From Neobacillus nitrireducens (GTDB taxonomy: Bacteria; Bacillota; Bacilli; Bacillales; Cytobacillaceae): a stretch of 64,000 nucleotides of DNA. The translations under genes and the position numbers were made by a program. The stretch spans positions 4,170,501 to 4,234,500 of the forward strand of contig NZ_CP133262.1 in NCBI RefSeq assembly GCF_030915405.1, read 5' to 3'. Shown here piece by piece: positions 1-8,898 of the stretch. Every line of letters starts with the position of its first letter. Positions within the stretch are counted from its first letter, which is position 1. The notes below the pieces were generated by a model that did no database searches, was not told the origin of the DNA, and was given only the letters and a program-made list of their open reading frames with translations.

Positions 1-1
1 T

Positions 2-661
2 ATTCGCCCTGGTTATTATTCAAAAGAGGACATTAAGAATGAACTATTTCATTGTTTAATCATGTTTGAACAAATCGAATTCCCCCCTACTATATCAAAT
101 TGGGTTTGCCTATTGAACTTAAAATTCCTTAGAAAAAACAATTTATACTATGACGAAGATATACACTATTGCGAGGATTCAATTTTAGGCTCAAAAATTA
201 TCTATCATTCAACGAGTTTCTACTATTTAAAAGATCATTATTATTACAATTATTTTTACAATCCTGCTTCAACAACGAATACATATAATGAAAATAAGTG
301 GAATGCTTACCTTAAAATAAATGAAAGATTAAAAATATATTTTGGGAAAAATATCGAATATGATTTTAAAAGACAAATTAAAATAAATATGCTGTATTTT
401 ACACTAAATACGTTAGGACAATTGAAATATTCCGGGTCCAATGGCAAAGAAAGATTGAATAGGATTCAAGAGATTATGTTTCACCCAAAAGTTACGGAAA
501 TATTTGAGGACTTTAAATTACCGAACGTTTCTTGGAAGATGAAAGTTACAATCCTACTTATTAAGTTTAAATTAGTAAGATGGTACAGATTATTTGTACT
601 GAATAAAAGAAGACTAGGCACATTACATTTTACTGATGAGGTTTTGAATAAACAACAGTAA
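2..661 (+). CDS. Glycosyltransferase family 2, C-terminal part (5' end outside window)
   Basis: The reading frame is open from base 2, so the start codon and the catalytic GT-A half lie to the left. What remains resembles the C-terminal part of bacterial family 2 glycosyltransferases. An 'NWVCLLNLKFLRKNNLYYDED' stretch is followed by an acidic 'HYCEDSILG' stretch, the usual position of the ED general-base region, then a basic helical tail. The role would be transfer of one sugar in the polysaccharide assembled by the neighbouring genes. A first internal ATG at 62 exists but is unlikely to be the true start because similarity continues upstream of it. The donor sugar cannot be told. The next gene follows after 35 bases. 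Confidence 0.75.
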   Translation: MRPGYYSKEDIKNELFHCLIMFEQIEFPPTISNWVCLLNLKFLRKNNLYYDEDIHYCEDSILGSKIIYHSTSFYYLKDHYYYNYFYNPASTTNTYNENKWNAYLKINERLKIYFGKNIEYDFKRQIKINMLYFTLNTLGQLKYSGSNGKERLNRIQEIMFHPKVTEIFEDFKLPNVSWKMKVTILLIKFKLVRWYRLFVLNKRRLGTLHFTDEVLNKQQ

Positions 662-696
662 GAAGAAAAATCATTGGTGGATTGTGAGGTTAAAAC

Positions 697-1878
697 TTGA
701 AAAAGAAAATTTTGTTTGTAAATGGGCATTTAAAGGTAGGTGGGGTTGAGAACTCACTTATAAATGTGCTAAAAAGTATAGATTTTAACTATTATGAAAT
801 TGATTTGGTCTTATTTGAGGGACTCGGTGAATATTCAAAGGAAATTCCTAAAGAAGTAAATATTATTTACTTCGATTTATCAAAAGCGTATGGACCAATC
901 ATCCAGTGTATTTTAGCGAACATAAGTATAGGGAATTGGTTCGCTGTTTGTCTCAGATTAATTTTTCTACTAGAGAAATTAATTGGTTGTAAGGCCTTAA
1001 TTTTTGCAAAGCCGCTTTTTAAACTACATAAAAATTATGATTGTGCCATTGCATACCGTATTGGATTTTGCACAGATTATGTTAGATATATCATTAACAG
1101 TAAAAAAAAAATCACTTGGTGGCATCACGGATCTTACGATTATTCGGAAAGCGAAACAAAGCATTGGATGAAAGTTTACAGGGAATTTAACAAGATAATT
1201 GCTGTTTCAAATAGCAGCAAAGAATTATTAATTAAAAATATCCATGGAATCCATAATAAAATCCTGACTATACCCAATATTATAAACGTTGATGAAATCA
1301 GGTACAAATCAAATGAAGGGATTAGTTATGATACTAATATTAATCCAAATTCAAATCTAACGCTTGTTAGTGTAGGCAGATTATCACCCGAGAAAGGAAT
1401 GATTAATTGTGTTTATGCTTGTAAAATGTTAGTTGATAACGGATATAACGTAAAGTGGTATCTCATTGGAGATGGTATTCAACGTAATGAGATTGAGAGA
1501 TGTGTTAAATATAATAAATTAGAAAATAACATATATCCTTTAGGTGCAATCTCAAATCCATATCCCTATATAAAGAATGCATATATATATGTTCATCCAT
1601 CCCTTGTTGAATCTTTATCAATTACGGTTTTGGAAGCACTGGCTTTAAATACTCCAGTTATTGTTGCAAGGTCAATGGGACCAGAGGAGTTTATACGGCA
1701 AAATGAAAATGGTTTACTAGTGGAACCAACCCCTGAGGGTTTATTTAAAGGGATTGTAACCTTAATTGAAGATGGTCAAATATATAATCAATTAAAAAAT
1801 GATAATAGTGATGTATTAAAAAATTACAGTCCGGAAGTTATTATGGAACAAATCTATGACTTAATCGAGGTTGGTTAG
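697..1878 (+). CDS. Glycosyltransferase family 4 (GT-B fold)
   Basis: This 393-residue protein has the GT4 layout. A glycine-rich N-terminal loop (FVNGHLKVGGVENSL, residues 6-20) begins the acceptor domain. The donor-binding C-terminal half starts near residue 225 with 'VSVGRLSPEKG', and the retaining EX7E-type motif is seen as 'ESLSITVLEA' near residue 305. It probably adds a sugar from a nucleotide donor to the lipid-linked repeat unit on the cytoplasmic membrane face. The TTG start at 697 is chosen because a GAGGT ribosome site sits just upstream (685-689) and homology begins at once. It is followed after 3 bases by the next gene, so it is within an operon. Donor and linkage are unknown. 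Confidence 0.85.
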   Translation: MKKKILFVNGHLKVGGVENSLINVLKSIDFNYYEIDLVLFEGLGEYSKEIPKEVNIIYFDLSKAYGPIIQCILANISIGNWFAVCLRLIFLLEKLIGCKALIFAKPLFKLHKNYDCAIAYRIGFCTDYVRYIINSKKKITWWHHGSYDYSESETKHWMKVYREFNKIIAVSNSSKELLIKNIHGIHNKILTIPNIINVDEIRYKSNEGISYDTNINPNSNLTLVSVGRLSPEKGMINCVYACKMLVDNGYNVKWYLIGDGIQRNEIERCVKYNKLENNIYPLGAISNPYPYIKNAYIYVHPSLVESLSITVLEALALNTPVIVARSMGPEEFIRQNENGLLVEPTPEGLFKGIVTLIEDGQIYNQLKNDNSDVLKNYSPEVIMEQIYDLIEVG

Positions 1879-1881
1879 TTA

Positions 1882-2835
1882 ATGAAAAGTGTATTATCAA
1901 ATTTCTTTCAACGATTTTATCGCACTGATTATATGATTGGATATAGATTTATTAATGATAGTACAGGAATCTTAATGAATAATAGAGCTGAATTTATAGC
2001 TTTTAAAAACAACAGAAAATATTGGCATGCAGATCCTATACTATATAAACGAAACGGTAAGATCTATATGTTTTATGAAGCATATAATAAGAAAAAAAGT
2101 TGTGGTGAAATTGGAGTAGCCACAATTATTAACAATAGAATAGTGGATCAACAGATTATAATAACTGAACCCTTTCACATGTCATATCCTTTTGTTTTTG
2201 ATTTTAAAAATAAAATATACATGATTCCAGAAACCTCTTCAGCTAAAAAGTTAATTCTATATGAATCGATTAGTTTTCCAAATGAATGGAAATTTAGCAA
2301 AGTGTTACTAGATGAGATTGAACTTTCTGATGCAACTGTATTAAAACTTCAAAATAAATTATATATTTTCGCATCCAAAATATTGAACTTTGCTCCTTAC
2401 AGTGATGAGTTATTATTATATTCTGTTGATAATGAATTTAATTTAATACCACACAAGAATAACCCAATCATAACTGATACAGAATTTTCAAGGCCAGCTG
2501 GAAGGATATTTGAACAAAATCAAAAGTTGATTAGAGTGTCTCAGGATTGCTCAAATGGTGGATATGGTAAAGCTATAAAGTTTAATGAAATTATAAACAT
2601 ATCGGATAACACGTACCAAGAAAAAAATACTTTAACTATTTCACCTGACGATATTCCAAATGATTTCCATAGAAAGTTGACAGGAACTCATACTTATGGG
2701 AGGTGTGATGACTTTGAGGTAATTGATGTAAGATACTCAATTTTGGATATAAAAAAACTATTATCTTTTATTTATAGGCTTCCTTATAAGTTCATTAAGA
2801 AGTCAATTATAATAGCAATAAAATCCAACCGATAG
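1882..2835 (+). CDS. GINT1-N-like beta-propeller protein of polysaccharide clusters
   Basis: The 317-residue sequence has repeated short strands typical of a five-bladed propeller. It carries the signature 'HADPILYKRNGKIYMFYEAY' (residues about 50-69) and later 'HGR/YGRCDDF' type turns, which match the family annotated from the N-terminal domain of glucosamine inositolphosphorylceramide transferase 1. The bacterial members occur in capsule and O-antigen loci, sometimes fused to formyl- or glycosyltransferases, and their reaction is not settled. No signal peptide is visible. The gene is 3 bases after the upstream GT4 and 27 bases before the DUF115-like gene, so it is co-transcribed with the Kdo genes. 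A sugar-modifying or transferase role is an inference. Confidence 0.6.
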   Translation: MKSVLSNFFQRFYRTDYMIGYRFINDSTGILMNNRAEFIAFKNNRKYWHADPILYKRNGKIYMFYEAYNKKKSCGEIGVATIINNRIVDQQIIITEPFHMSYPFVFDFKNKIYMIPETSSAKKLILYESISFPNEWKFSKVLLDEIELSDATVLKLQNKLYIFASKILNFAPYSDELLLYSVDNEFNLIPHKNNPIITDTEFSRPAGRIFEQNQKLIRVSQDCSNGGYGKAIKFNEIINISDNTYQEKNTLTISPDDIPNDFHRKLTGTHTYGRCDDFEVIDVRYSILDIKKLLSFIYRLPYKFIKKSIIIAIKSNR

Positions 2836-2862
2836 ACTAGATTAGGATTCGAGGAGTCTAGC

Positions 2863-3651
2863 ATGATTAAGAAATATAAAAATAAAATAAATTTATCATT
2901 ATATAGATTAAATCGACAAATAAGAATTAATCTATTTCCTCTGTCACAAAATGCAGCTACTTTAAAAAAACTTAAAAATAAACATTCAAACATGAGATGT
3001 TTTATTATTGGCAATGGTCCCAGTTTGAAAACAGAAGACCTAGATAAACTGCAAAATGAAATTACATTTGCCTTCAATCGGATTTACTATTTATTCGATC
3101 AAACAGATTGGCGTCCTACATATTACTGCTCAGAAGATGAAAAAACAATCTTTAAAAGCACTGAAGAAATAAATGAATTAAAAATAGTTCAAAAGTTTTT
3201 TCCTGTTAACTTTCCATGGGATTACAAGATTAACTTTCAAAATGCAAGCTATTATATCTTTAAATTAGGTGACAGTAAAGTTGAACCAAAGTTTTCTGAG
3301 GACATTGTTAATGGCATATTCTGGGGAAATACTGTTGCTTATACAGCAATGCAAATGGCAGTTTATATGGGAATTAAAGAAATTTATCTTTTAGGAGTTG
3401 ACCATCATTTTAGTAAAATGGAAAACGATAAAGGTGAAATTGTAATTGATGAAACGGCAAAAGACTATTTTACTGAAAAGTATAATACTGACAAAGATGA
3501 TTTATATATTCCCAATGTCGAAATTTCAACTCGAGCATTTACTGCTGCAAGGAGATATGCAGATGACCATAATATAAAAATATACAATGCAACTCGTGGA
3601 GGTAAATTAGAGGTCTTTGAAAGAGTGGATTTTGATAACATCAATTTTTAG
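2863..3651 (+). CDS. DUF115/MptE-like protein, candidate CMP-sugar-dependent glycosyltransferase
   Basis: This 262-residue protein has the motif 'RCFIIGNGPSLK' (about residues 44-55), followed by 'FAFNRIYYLFDQTDWRPTYY' and a central 'IYLLGVDHHF' segment. That is the pattern of the DUF115/6-hydroxymethylpterin-pyrophosphokinase-like superfamily. In bacteria the same domain is found in Maf proteins, which move CMP-activated nonulosonic acids to flagellin, and the GNGPSLK loop recalls GT42 sialyltransferases. It stands directly upstream of kdsB, so a transferase using CMP-Kdo is the best inference; a pterin role does not fit this locus. It starts at ATG 2863 after a GAGGAG site. A paralogue lies at 12264-13172. 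Confidence 0.65.
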   Translation: MIKKYKNKINLSLYRLNRQIRINLFPLSQNAATLKKLKNKHSNMRCFIIGNGPSLKTEDLDKLQNEITFAFNRIYYLFDQTDWRPTYYCSEDEKTIFKSTEEINELKIVQKFFPVNFPWDYKINFQNASYYIFKLGDSKVEPKFSEDIVNGIFWGNTVAYTAMQMAVYMGIKEIYLLGVDHHFSKMENDKGEIVIDETAKDYFTEKYNTDKDDLYIPNVEISTRAFTAARRYADDHNIKIYNATRGGKLEVFERVDFDNINF

Positions 3652-3668
3652 AAAGTGTGGTTATATGT

Positions 3669-4418
3669 ATGAAGATAGTTGGAGTAATACCAGCAAGAGG
3701 TGGGTCTACAAGATTTAATAATAAACCCTTAGCTAATATTCTAGGAAAACCAATGGTTTGGTGGGTTTATCAACATTCTATAGAAGTTAAATGCATTGAA
3801 GAAGTGTACATTGCTACAGATAGCGAAGAAATTAAAACTGTATGCGAAAATTTTGGTGCAAAAGTTATCATGACTTCAAAGGAGCATGATACCGCAACTG
3901 AAAGGCTTTATGAGGTTTCACAGCAAATAGATGCAGAGCTTTATGTAATGATCAATGGTGATGAGCCAGCCATTGAAGCTAAAGATATCGTAAAATGCAT
4001 TCCATTAGATTTTAATAAAGAAGAATTTTATGTATCAAATTTAATGACAGATTTTACTGATCCCGTTGAAGTTGTGGATACATCTAACTTAAAAATAGTA
4101 ACCAATAAAGATGGAATTTGTTTATTTATTTCTCGTAGCCCAATTCCCTTCCCCAAGGGTGGAATGAACTATGCTTACCAGAAATTTGTGGGGGTAGGGG
4201 CGTTTACAAAAAAGGCACTTCAATACTACCATGAAACACCACGAGGACCGATTGAAAAAGTTGAAGAAAATGATTCCTTTAGATTTATAGAAAACAGGAA
4301 GGATATTTATTATATAAATGCACATTGTAAAACCATTTCAGTAGATACCCCTAAAGATATTGAAAAGGTTGAAGAGTATATGTTAAGAAGTGGAGAAATT
4401 TCAGTTTATACGCTTTAA
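3669..4418 (+). CDS. kdsB: 3-deoxy-manno-octulosonate cytidylyltransferase (CMP-Kdo synthetase)
   Basis: KdsB activates Kdo with CTP to give CMP-Kdo and pyrophosphate in the cytosol. The 249-residue protein has the family's GT-A-like nucleotide-binding start '[11 protein letters not shown]' (residues 5-15). It also shows 'KPMVWWVYQ', the conserved 'NGDEP' metal/substrate motif near residue 97, and the C-terminal '[13 protein letters not shown]'. Length matches the family (about 245-255). ATG 3669 is preferred over GTG 3657 because family similarity starts at [10 protein letters not shown]. It is followed by kdsA after 34 bases. The sequence fits KdsB better than NeuA or PseF because of NGDEP and SVDTP. 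A related 8-amino or other ulosonate substrate cannot be excluded. Confidence 0.85.
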   Translation: MKIVGVIPARGGSTRFNNKPLANILGKPMVWWVYQHSIEVKCIEEVYIATDSEEIKTVCENFGAKVIMTSKEHDTATERLYEVSQQIDAELYVMINGDEPAIEAKDIVKCIPLDFNKEEFYVSNLMTDFTDPVEVVDTSNLKIVTNKDGICLFISRSPIPFPKGGMNYAYQKFVGVGAFTKKALQYYHETPRGPIEKVEENDSFRFIENRKDIYYINAHCKTISVDTPKDIEKVEEYMLRSGEISVYTL

Positions 4419-4452
4419 TGATGAATATGTATTAGGAAAGGATGAATTCATA

Positions 4453-5292
4453 ATGAAATCAATGAAAGTTGGTAATATCTCAGTAGACAACACGATTTTT
4501 ACATTAATTGCAGGTCCTTGTGTAATTGAATCAGAAGCACAAGTGATGGAGGTTGCATCAAGAATGAAAAACATTACAGGATTACTTGGTATTCCTTTTA
4601 TTTTTAAGTCATCGTTCGATAAAGCGAATAGAACGTCCGTTTCAGCGTTCAGAGGTCCTGGGATAAATGAGGGTCTTCGTATTCTTAAGCGGGTTAAAGA
4701 TGAGTTAGGTATACCCGTAGTCACAGATATTCATGAACCAAATCAAGCAAGGATTGCCGCTGAGGTTGTAGATATGCTTCAAATACCTGCTTTTCTATGT
4801 AGACAAACTGATTTACTGATAGCAGCAGCAGAAACTGGGTTGCCAGTTAACATTAAAAAGGCACAGTTTTTATCTGCAATGGATATGAAAAATGTTTTTA
4901 CAAAGGTTGAAGAATCAGGTAACGAAAATATACTTTTATGCGAACGAGGTAACACATTCGGTTATAACAATTTAGTCGTTGATATGACCAACATTATTGA
5001 AATGAAAAAGTTCGGCTATCCTGTAGTTTTTGATGCAACACACAGTGTTCAAAAACCAGGTGGCAACGGCACATCAACTGGTGGAAACCGAGAGTACGTG
5101 GAATATCTAGCAAAAGCGGCTATAGCAGTTGGTGCAGATGCTTTATTTATGGAAGTTCATGAGAATCCGGATCATGCTAAGTCCGATGGGCCTAATATGG
5201 TTAAACTCGATGAAATCGAAGTGATTCTTAAAAAGCTAATTAAAATATTTAAGGCGGTGCACGATGTTGAATCAATTAGATATTCTCACTGA
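4453..5292 (+). CDS. kdsA: 3-deoxy-8-phosphooctulonate synthase (Kdo-8-phosphate synthase)
   Basis: KdsA condenses phosphoenolpyruvate with arabinose-5-phosphate to Kdo-8-phosphate. The 279-residue protein shows '[10 protein letters not shown]' near the N-terminus, then '[12 protein letters not shown]', 'TDIHEP', '[11 protein letters not shown]', '[12 protein letters not shown]' and '[15 protein letters not shown]'. These are diagnostic of KdsA rather than DAHP synthase or NeuB. The Cys in GPCVIES, with His in DATHS, Glu in MEVH and Asp in SDGP, gives the full metal-ligand set of the metal-dependent class (Aquifex type); E. coli KdsA has Asn at the Cys position. ATG 4453 is chosen because AGGAAAGG (4434-4441) precedes it; an upstream GTG at 4390 would overlap kdsB. 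Its last 29 bases overlap kdsD. Confidence 0.93.
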   Translation: MKSMKVGNISVDNTIFTLIAGPCVIESEAQVMEVASRMKNITGLLGIPFIFKSSFDKANRTSVSAFRGPGINEGLRILKRVKDELGIPVVTDIHEPNQARIAAEVVDMLQIPAFLCRQTDLLIAAAETGLPVNIKKAQFLSAMDMKNVFTKVEESGNENILLCERGNTFGYNNLVVDMTNIIEMKKFGYPVVFDATHSVQKPGGNGTSTGGNREYVEYLAKAAIAVGADALFMEVHENPDHAKSDGPNMVKLDEIEVILKKLIKIFKAVHDVESIRYSH

Positions 5293-6274
5293 ATCAAAAA
5301 AAGAACATCAAATTGATATTCTCACTGAATCAAAATTTGTTTTTGAAACTGAGGTAAATGCCATAAACCTTGTAAAAGATGCTCTGGATGAAAGTTTTGT
5401 AAGAATAGTAGAATTAATCTCCAATTGTACAGGCAAAGTTATTGTTACAGGAATGGGTAAACCTGGGCATGTTTCGAGAAAAATTGCTGCGACCATGTCC
5501 AGTCTTGGGACTTCATCGTTTTTCCTGCATCCTGCCGAAGCGTTACACGGAGACCTGGGAATGATCTCAGCAAATGATATTGTCATAGCTATTAGCTATA
5601 GTGGCGAAAGTGAAGAGATTACAAGAATATTGCCTAACATTAAATTGATAGGCGCCACATTAATTGGGATTTCGGGTAACCAAACTTCATCGCTTGTAAA
5701 ATACAGTGATTACTCATTTGTATTTCCTAAATTTAAGGAAGCCTGTTCGATGAACTTGGCACCTACATCAAGTACAACAGTTGAAATGGTTTTGGGGGAT
5801 GCATTAGCAGTCTGTTTATCAAAAATCTATGGTTTTCATGAAAGAAACTATGCATTGTATCATCCAGCTGGATCCCTTGGAAAGAAATTACTAGTAAAAG
5901 TTAGTGACATTATGCATACAGGGAATAAAAACGCAGTTGTAAAGGCTGGCACGAAGTTAAATGACGCTATTATTGAGATGAGTACAAAGGCAATTGGAAT
6001 CATTAATATTTTAAATGAAAAGAATGAATTAATTGGAGTCTTTACAGATGGTGATTTAAGAAGAACGTTTACAAGAGAAGTGAATGTTTATAATTTATCA
6101 GTAGAGGATGTAATGATAAAAACACCCCTCTACATAGATTCTGATATGCTCGCAGTAGATGCTTTAAAAATGATGAATGATCACAATATATCAGCATTGC
6201 CAGTCATTAGAGATAATAAATTGGTTGGAACCGTAAGGGTTAATGATATTCTTGGAGTTGGTATATTTATATGA
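5264..6274 (+). CDS. kdsD: Arabinose-5-phosphate isomerase (SIS + two CBS domains)
   Basis: The enzyme interconverts ribulose-5-phosphate and arabinose-5-phosphate, the first step to Kdo. The 336 residues contain an SIS sugar-isomerase domain with '[20 protein letters not shown]' (about 65-84), '[12 protein letters not shown]', 'SYSGESEEI' and '[11 protein letters not shown]'. A CBS pair follows from about residue 215 ('VSDIMHTG', '[10 protein letters not shown]', 'VEDVMIKTP', 'VRVNDILG'). This is the KdsD/KpsF layout. The start at 5264 follows AAGGCGG, 29 bases inside kdsA. The N-terminus is odd: residues 5-28 are an imperfect duplication of a 12-codon unit ([24 protein letters not shown]), and the kdsA stop codon lies within the first copy. 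It overlaps kdsC by 4 bases. Confidence 0.9.
   Translation: MLNQLDILTESKKEHQIDILTESKFVFETEVNAINLVKDALDESFVRIVELISNCTGKVIVTGMGKPGHVSRKIAATMSSLGTSSFFLHPAEALHGDLGMISANDIVIAISYSGESEEITRILPNIKLIGATLIGISGNQTSSLVKYSDYSFVFPKFKEACSMNLAPTSSTTVEMVLGDALAVCLSKIYGFHERNYALYHPAGSLGKKLLVKVSDIMHTGNKNAVVKAGTKLNDAIIEMSTKAIGIINILNEKNELIGVFTDGDLRRTFTREVNVYNLSVEDVMIKTPLYIDSDMLAVDALKMMNDHNISALPVIRDNKLVGTVRVNDILGVGIFI
5279..5335 (+). repeat. In-frame direct repeat at the kdsA/kdsD overlap
   Basis: The 21-base unit GATATTCTCACTGAATCAAA(A) occurs at 5279-5299 and again at 5315-5335, with a 36-base period. It encodes ILTESK twice in the kdsD frame. In the kdsA frame the first copy supplies the TGA stop. A slippage duplication that moved or created the overlap between the two genes is a reasonable inference. 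Confidence 0.85.
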
Positions 6275-6750
6275 TTAAAGGGAAGGACTTTTCAAAAATT
6301 AAAATGTTAGTGATGGATGTTGATGGTACTTTAACCGATGGGAAAATTTATGTCGGTGATAACGGCGAGGTATTTAAAGCATTTAATGTAAAAGATGGTT
6401 ACCGGTTAATTAATATTAAAAAGTATAATATCATCCCAGTTATCATTACTGGAAAGAAGTCAGAGATTTTAGCGAAACGTGCTGCTGAACTAAAGATTGA
6501 AGAAGTTCATCAAGGAATTGACGATAAGCTAAAAGTTTTGGACGAAGTTATTAATAAGTACCAGTTAACTTATGAAAATGTTGCTTATATTGGTGATGAT
6601 GTAAACGATATTGATTGTATGAAAGTTTGTTATATAAAAGCTTGTCCAGCAGATGCAATAAGTGAAGTACTAGATATCGTGGATTATGTCTGTAAATCTA
6701 ACGGTGGGAATGGTGCTGTTAGAGAATTAATTGATTTGATTGTTATGTGA
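6271..6750 (+). CDS. kdsC: 3-deoxy-manno-octulosonate-8-phosphatase (HAD family)
   Basis: KdsC removes phosphate from Kdo-8-phosphate to give free Kdo. The 159-residue cap-less HAD protein has motif I 'MDVDGTLTDG' (about residues 15-24) and 'FNVKDGYRL' typical of KdsC. Motif II is in 'VIITGKKSEILAKRA', and the acidic motif IV is 'YIGDDVNDIDCM'. Length and the FNVKDG loop match KdsC (tetrameric C0 HAD subfamily) more closely than generic HADs. ATG 6271 overlaps the kdsD TGA stop (ATGA), which signals translational coupling. With kdsB, kdsA and kdsD it completes the CMP-Kdo pathway. Confidence 0.9.
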   Translation: MIKGKDFSKIKMLVMDVDGTLTDGKIYVGDNGEVFKAFNVKDGYRLINIKKYNIIPVIITGKKSEILAKRAAELKIEEVHQGIDDKLKVLDEVINKYQLTYENVAYIGDDVNDIDCMKVCYIKACPADAISEVLDIVDYVCKSNGGNGAVRELIDLIVM

Positions 6751-6759
6751 GGTATAAAT

Positions 6760-7806
6760 ATGACAAGTGTTAAAAATAACAATGCTGTCGATGTAATGAA
6801 ATTTATATGCGCAATATTGGTGGTGATTATTCATGCTCCACCCCTTCTATCTTATAACGAAATCGCAAATTTTATATTAGTTGAAATTATTGCAAGAATA
6901 GCAGTGCCCTTCTTTTTTGTGTGTGCAGGTTACTTCTTTTTTAATAAGATTAATCTGAAAAATGGAAAGGTTGAAATGAATATTAGCCGTTTAAAGAATT
7001 ATATCTTGCATTTAATAAATCTATATATTTTTTGGACTTTATTTTATCTTATTTGGTGGATTCCCCTTTGGTATCACAGTGGTTTTTTAACTTTAGCCAA
7101 TATCAAAGGTTATGTATTAAGTATTTTCCTTACTGGAAGTTATTTTCATATGTGGTATATTGTTTCACTAATCTATGGAATGATATTTTCATTTCTATTA
7201 TTAAGATATATTCGAGTTAAGCTAGTAATTGCAATTGCAGTTATTTTTAATTTAATAGGTACATTTGTATATTCATACTCTTGGATTATCAGTGAGAACA
7301 TTTTAGTTGATCTCTTTATAAATTTATACGACCTCTTTGGTTCAATAAGTGTTGGATTATTTAGGGCATTTCCATATCTAATGATGGGGCTCTTTTTTTC
7401 AAAATATAGAGTAAAAATAACCAATTCGTTAAGTGTAATTCTAAGTGGTATCTGTATATTATTACTTTGCTTGGAAGTTTGGTTACTTAAAACCTCAGGA
7501 GATACTTCTAAATTTTCATATGTTTTATTAACAGGAGTCAATGTTTTCTTTATTTTTAATACGGTCAGTAAAATAAAACTAAAATTCAATACGTATTATC
7601 CATTATTAAGGAAAATGAGTTCCATCATTTACTTTGTTCATCCTATGTTTATAAATATTAATGGTTTGATTTTGTCGCATTATTTTGACAAAGAGAATTC
7701 GGCTATTTTGTTTTTTTCAGTATTGGGATGTACAGTTTTGTTCAGTGCTGGATTTATTAAATTATCACAATCTAAATATTATTACAGATTAAAGTCTGTG
7801 TATTGA
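6760..7806 (+). CDS. Membrane acyltransferase 3 family protein (O-acetyltransferase type)
   Basis: The protein has 348 residues with about ten hydrophobic segments spread over its length, as in the acyltransferase-3 (OafA/WecH) family. The first segment carries the conserved active-site histidine in 'VVIIHAPPLL' (about residue 26). Later segments include 'FFFVCAGYFFF' and 'SSIIYFVHPMF', the latter with a second conserved histidine. The likely role is acylation, often acetylation, of a sugar in the lipid-linked or nascent polysaccharide at the membrane. It begins 9 bases after kdsC following a TGAGGT site, so it belongs to the same operon. The acyl donor and acceptor cannot be read from sequence. 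Confidence 0.8.
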   Translation: MTSVKNNNAVDVMKFICAILVVIIHAPPLLSYNEIANFILVEIIARIAVPFFFVCAGYFFFNKINLKNGKVEMNISRLKNYILHLINLYIFWTLFYLIWWIPLWYHSGFLTLANIKGYVLSIFLTGSYFHMWYIVSLIYGMIFSFLLLRYIRVKLVIAIAVIFNLIGTFVYSYSWIISENILVDLFINLYDLFGSISVGLFRAFPYLMMGLFFSKYRVKITNSLSVILSGICILLLCLEVWLLKTSGDTSKFSYVLLTGVNVFFIFNTVSKIKLKFNTYYPLLRKMSSIIYFVHPMFININGLILSHYFDKENSAILFFSVLGCTVLFSAGFIKLSQSKYYYRLKSVY

Positions 7807-7807
7807 G

Positions 7808-8866
7808 GTGGGAAAAATCAAGCCTATAATTTCAATCATAGTACCTGTTTATAATGTAGAAAAATATATTAACCGCTGCATAGAAAGTATATTGGCACAA
7901 ACTTTTTCTGATTTTGAATTAATATTAATTAACGACGGATCAACTGATAAAAGTGGTACTTTCTGTGAGTACTATGCAAAAGAGGATAGTAGAATTAAAG
8001 TCATTCACATAAATAATGGAGGGGTTTCCAACGCAAGAAATACAGGAATTGCTCTTGCTCAAGGGAATTACCTGATGTTTTGTGATAGTGATGACTACGT
8101 TGAAACAAATTGGTGTAGCGAACTTTATGAGACTATTAAGCAAGGTGGGAATATCTTACCTGTAAGTGGAATTAGATTTGTATATCAAATCAGAAAACAA
8201 AAAGAAGAAATCATTAAAGTATTTCCTAAAAAAGAGTCATTTGATAAAGGTAAGTATTTTGAAACATATAAAAAGGGTCTTTCAGGTAGTTTATGTTGCA
8301 AAATATATGACAGAAAAATAATCGTTGAAAACTCTATATTTTTTGATATTAAGGTAAATAGGGGAGAAGATTTACTGTTCAACCTAAATTATATGAGTCA
8401 TATGGAATCCTTTGTTACAGTCCCAACAATTACATATAATTACGTTCATTCGAATGAATTCAGTTTAATGAACGGCTATCGAAAAGATTTATTTGATATT
8501 GCTTTAATGGTTTATTACGCCTGGAAAAATTATTTTAAACAAAATAATGTTGATACGGAACAAATTGAGGGATTTGCAACTTATTATTATCTGAATTTTT
8601 TGAATGTGCTTCAGAATACTTTTGATAAACGGAACAAAGAAAAATTAGTAAAAAAATTAATCTATAATAATCGAATTCTAAATTCATCAGAATTTACTGA
8701 GTGTATAGAGTTGGCAGATACTTCAAAAGAAGATAGTCGATATATAAAGTTATTAAAAACGAATAATTATTATTTAGTTTGGTTTTTGGAACAAGCTATA
8801 AAACTAAAAAAATATTTACTGCGTAATAAAAGTCTTTTCCGCTTCAGTTATTTTAAAAGGAATTAA
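7808..8866 (+). CDS. Glycosyltransferase family 2
   Basis: The 352-residue protein starts with the classic GT-A region: 'ISIIVPVYNVEKYINRCIES', 'LINDGSTDKSG', 'NNGGVSNARNTG', and the DxD metal/nucleotide motif as 'FCDSDDYV' (about residues 94-101). The C-terminal part is basic and variable. It adds a sugar from a nucleotide donor. The GTG start at 7808 follows the previous stop by one base; no strong separate ribosome site is visible, so translation probably depends on coupling. It is the last gene of the tight run that starts at the left edge; the next gene follows after 32 bases. Confidence 0.88.
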   Translation: MGKIKPIISIIVPVYNVEKYINRCIESILAQTFSDFELILINDGSTDKSGTFCEYYAKEDSRIKVIHINNGGVSNARNTGIALAQGNYLMFCDSDDYVETNWCSELYETIKQGGNILPVSGIRFVYQIRKQKEEIIKVFPKKESFDKGKYFETYKKGLSGSLCCKIYDRKIIVENSIFFDIKVNRGEDLLFNLNYMSHMESFVTVPTITYNYVHSNEFSLMNGYRKDLFDIALMVYYAWKNYFKQNNVDTEQIEGFATYYYLNFLNVLQNTFDKRNKEKLVKKLIYNNRILNSSEFTECIELADTSKEDSRYIKLLKTNNYYLVWFLEQAIKLKKYLLRNKSLFRFSYFKRN

Positions 8867-8898
8867 ATTATGACGTAAGTAGATGAGGAGTAAGAGGT

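Noticed and set aside
2863..3651. Literal pterin pyrophosphokinase (MptE) function
   Set aside because: No folate or pterin genes are near, and the setting is a polysaccharide operon; the domain name comes from an archaeal homologue only.
4453..5292. Possibility that kdsA is DAHP synthase or NeuB (sialic acid synthase)
   Set aside because: [18 protein letters not shown] and [15 protein letters not shown] are Kdo-8-phosphate synthase motifs, and kdsD and kdsC flank it; NeuB lacks these and has an antifreeze-like domain.
5279..5335. CRISPR-like repeat
   Set aside because: There are only two copies inside coding sequence with a 15-base spacer; it is an in-frame duplication.
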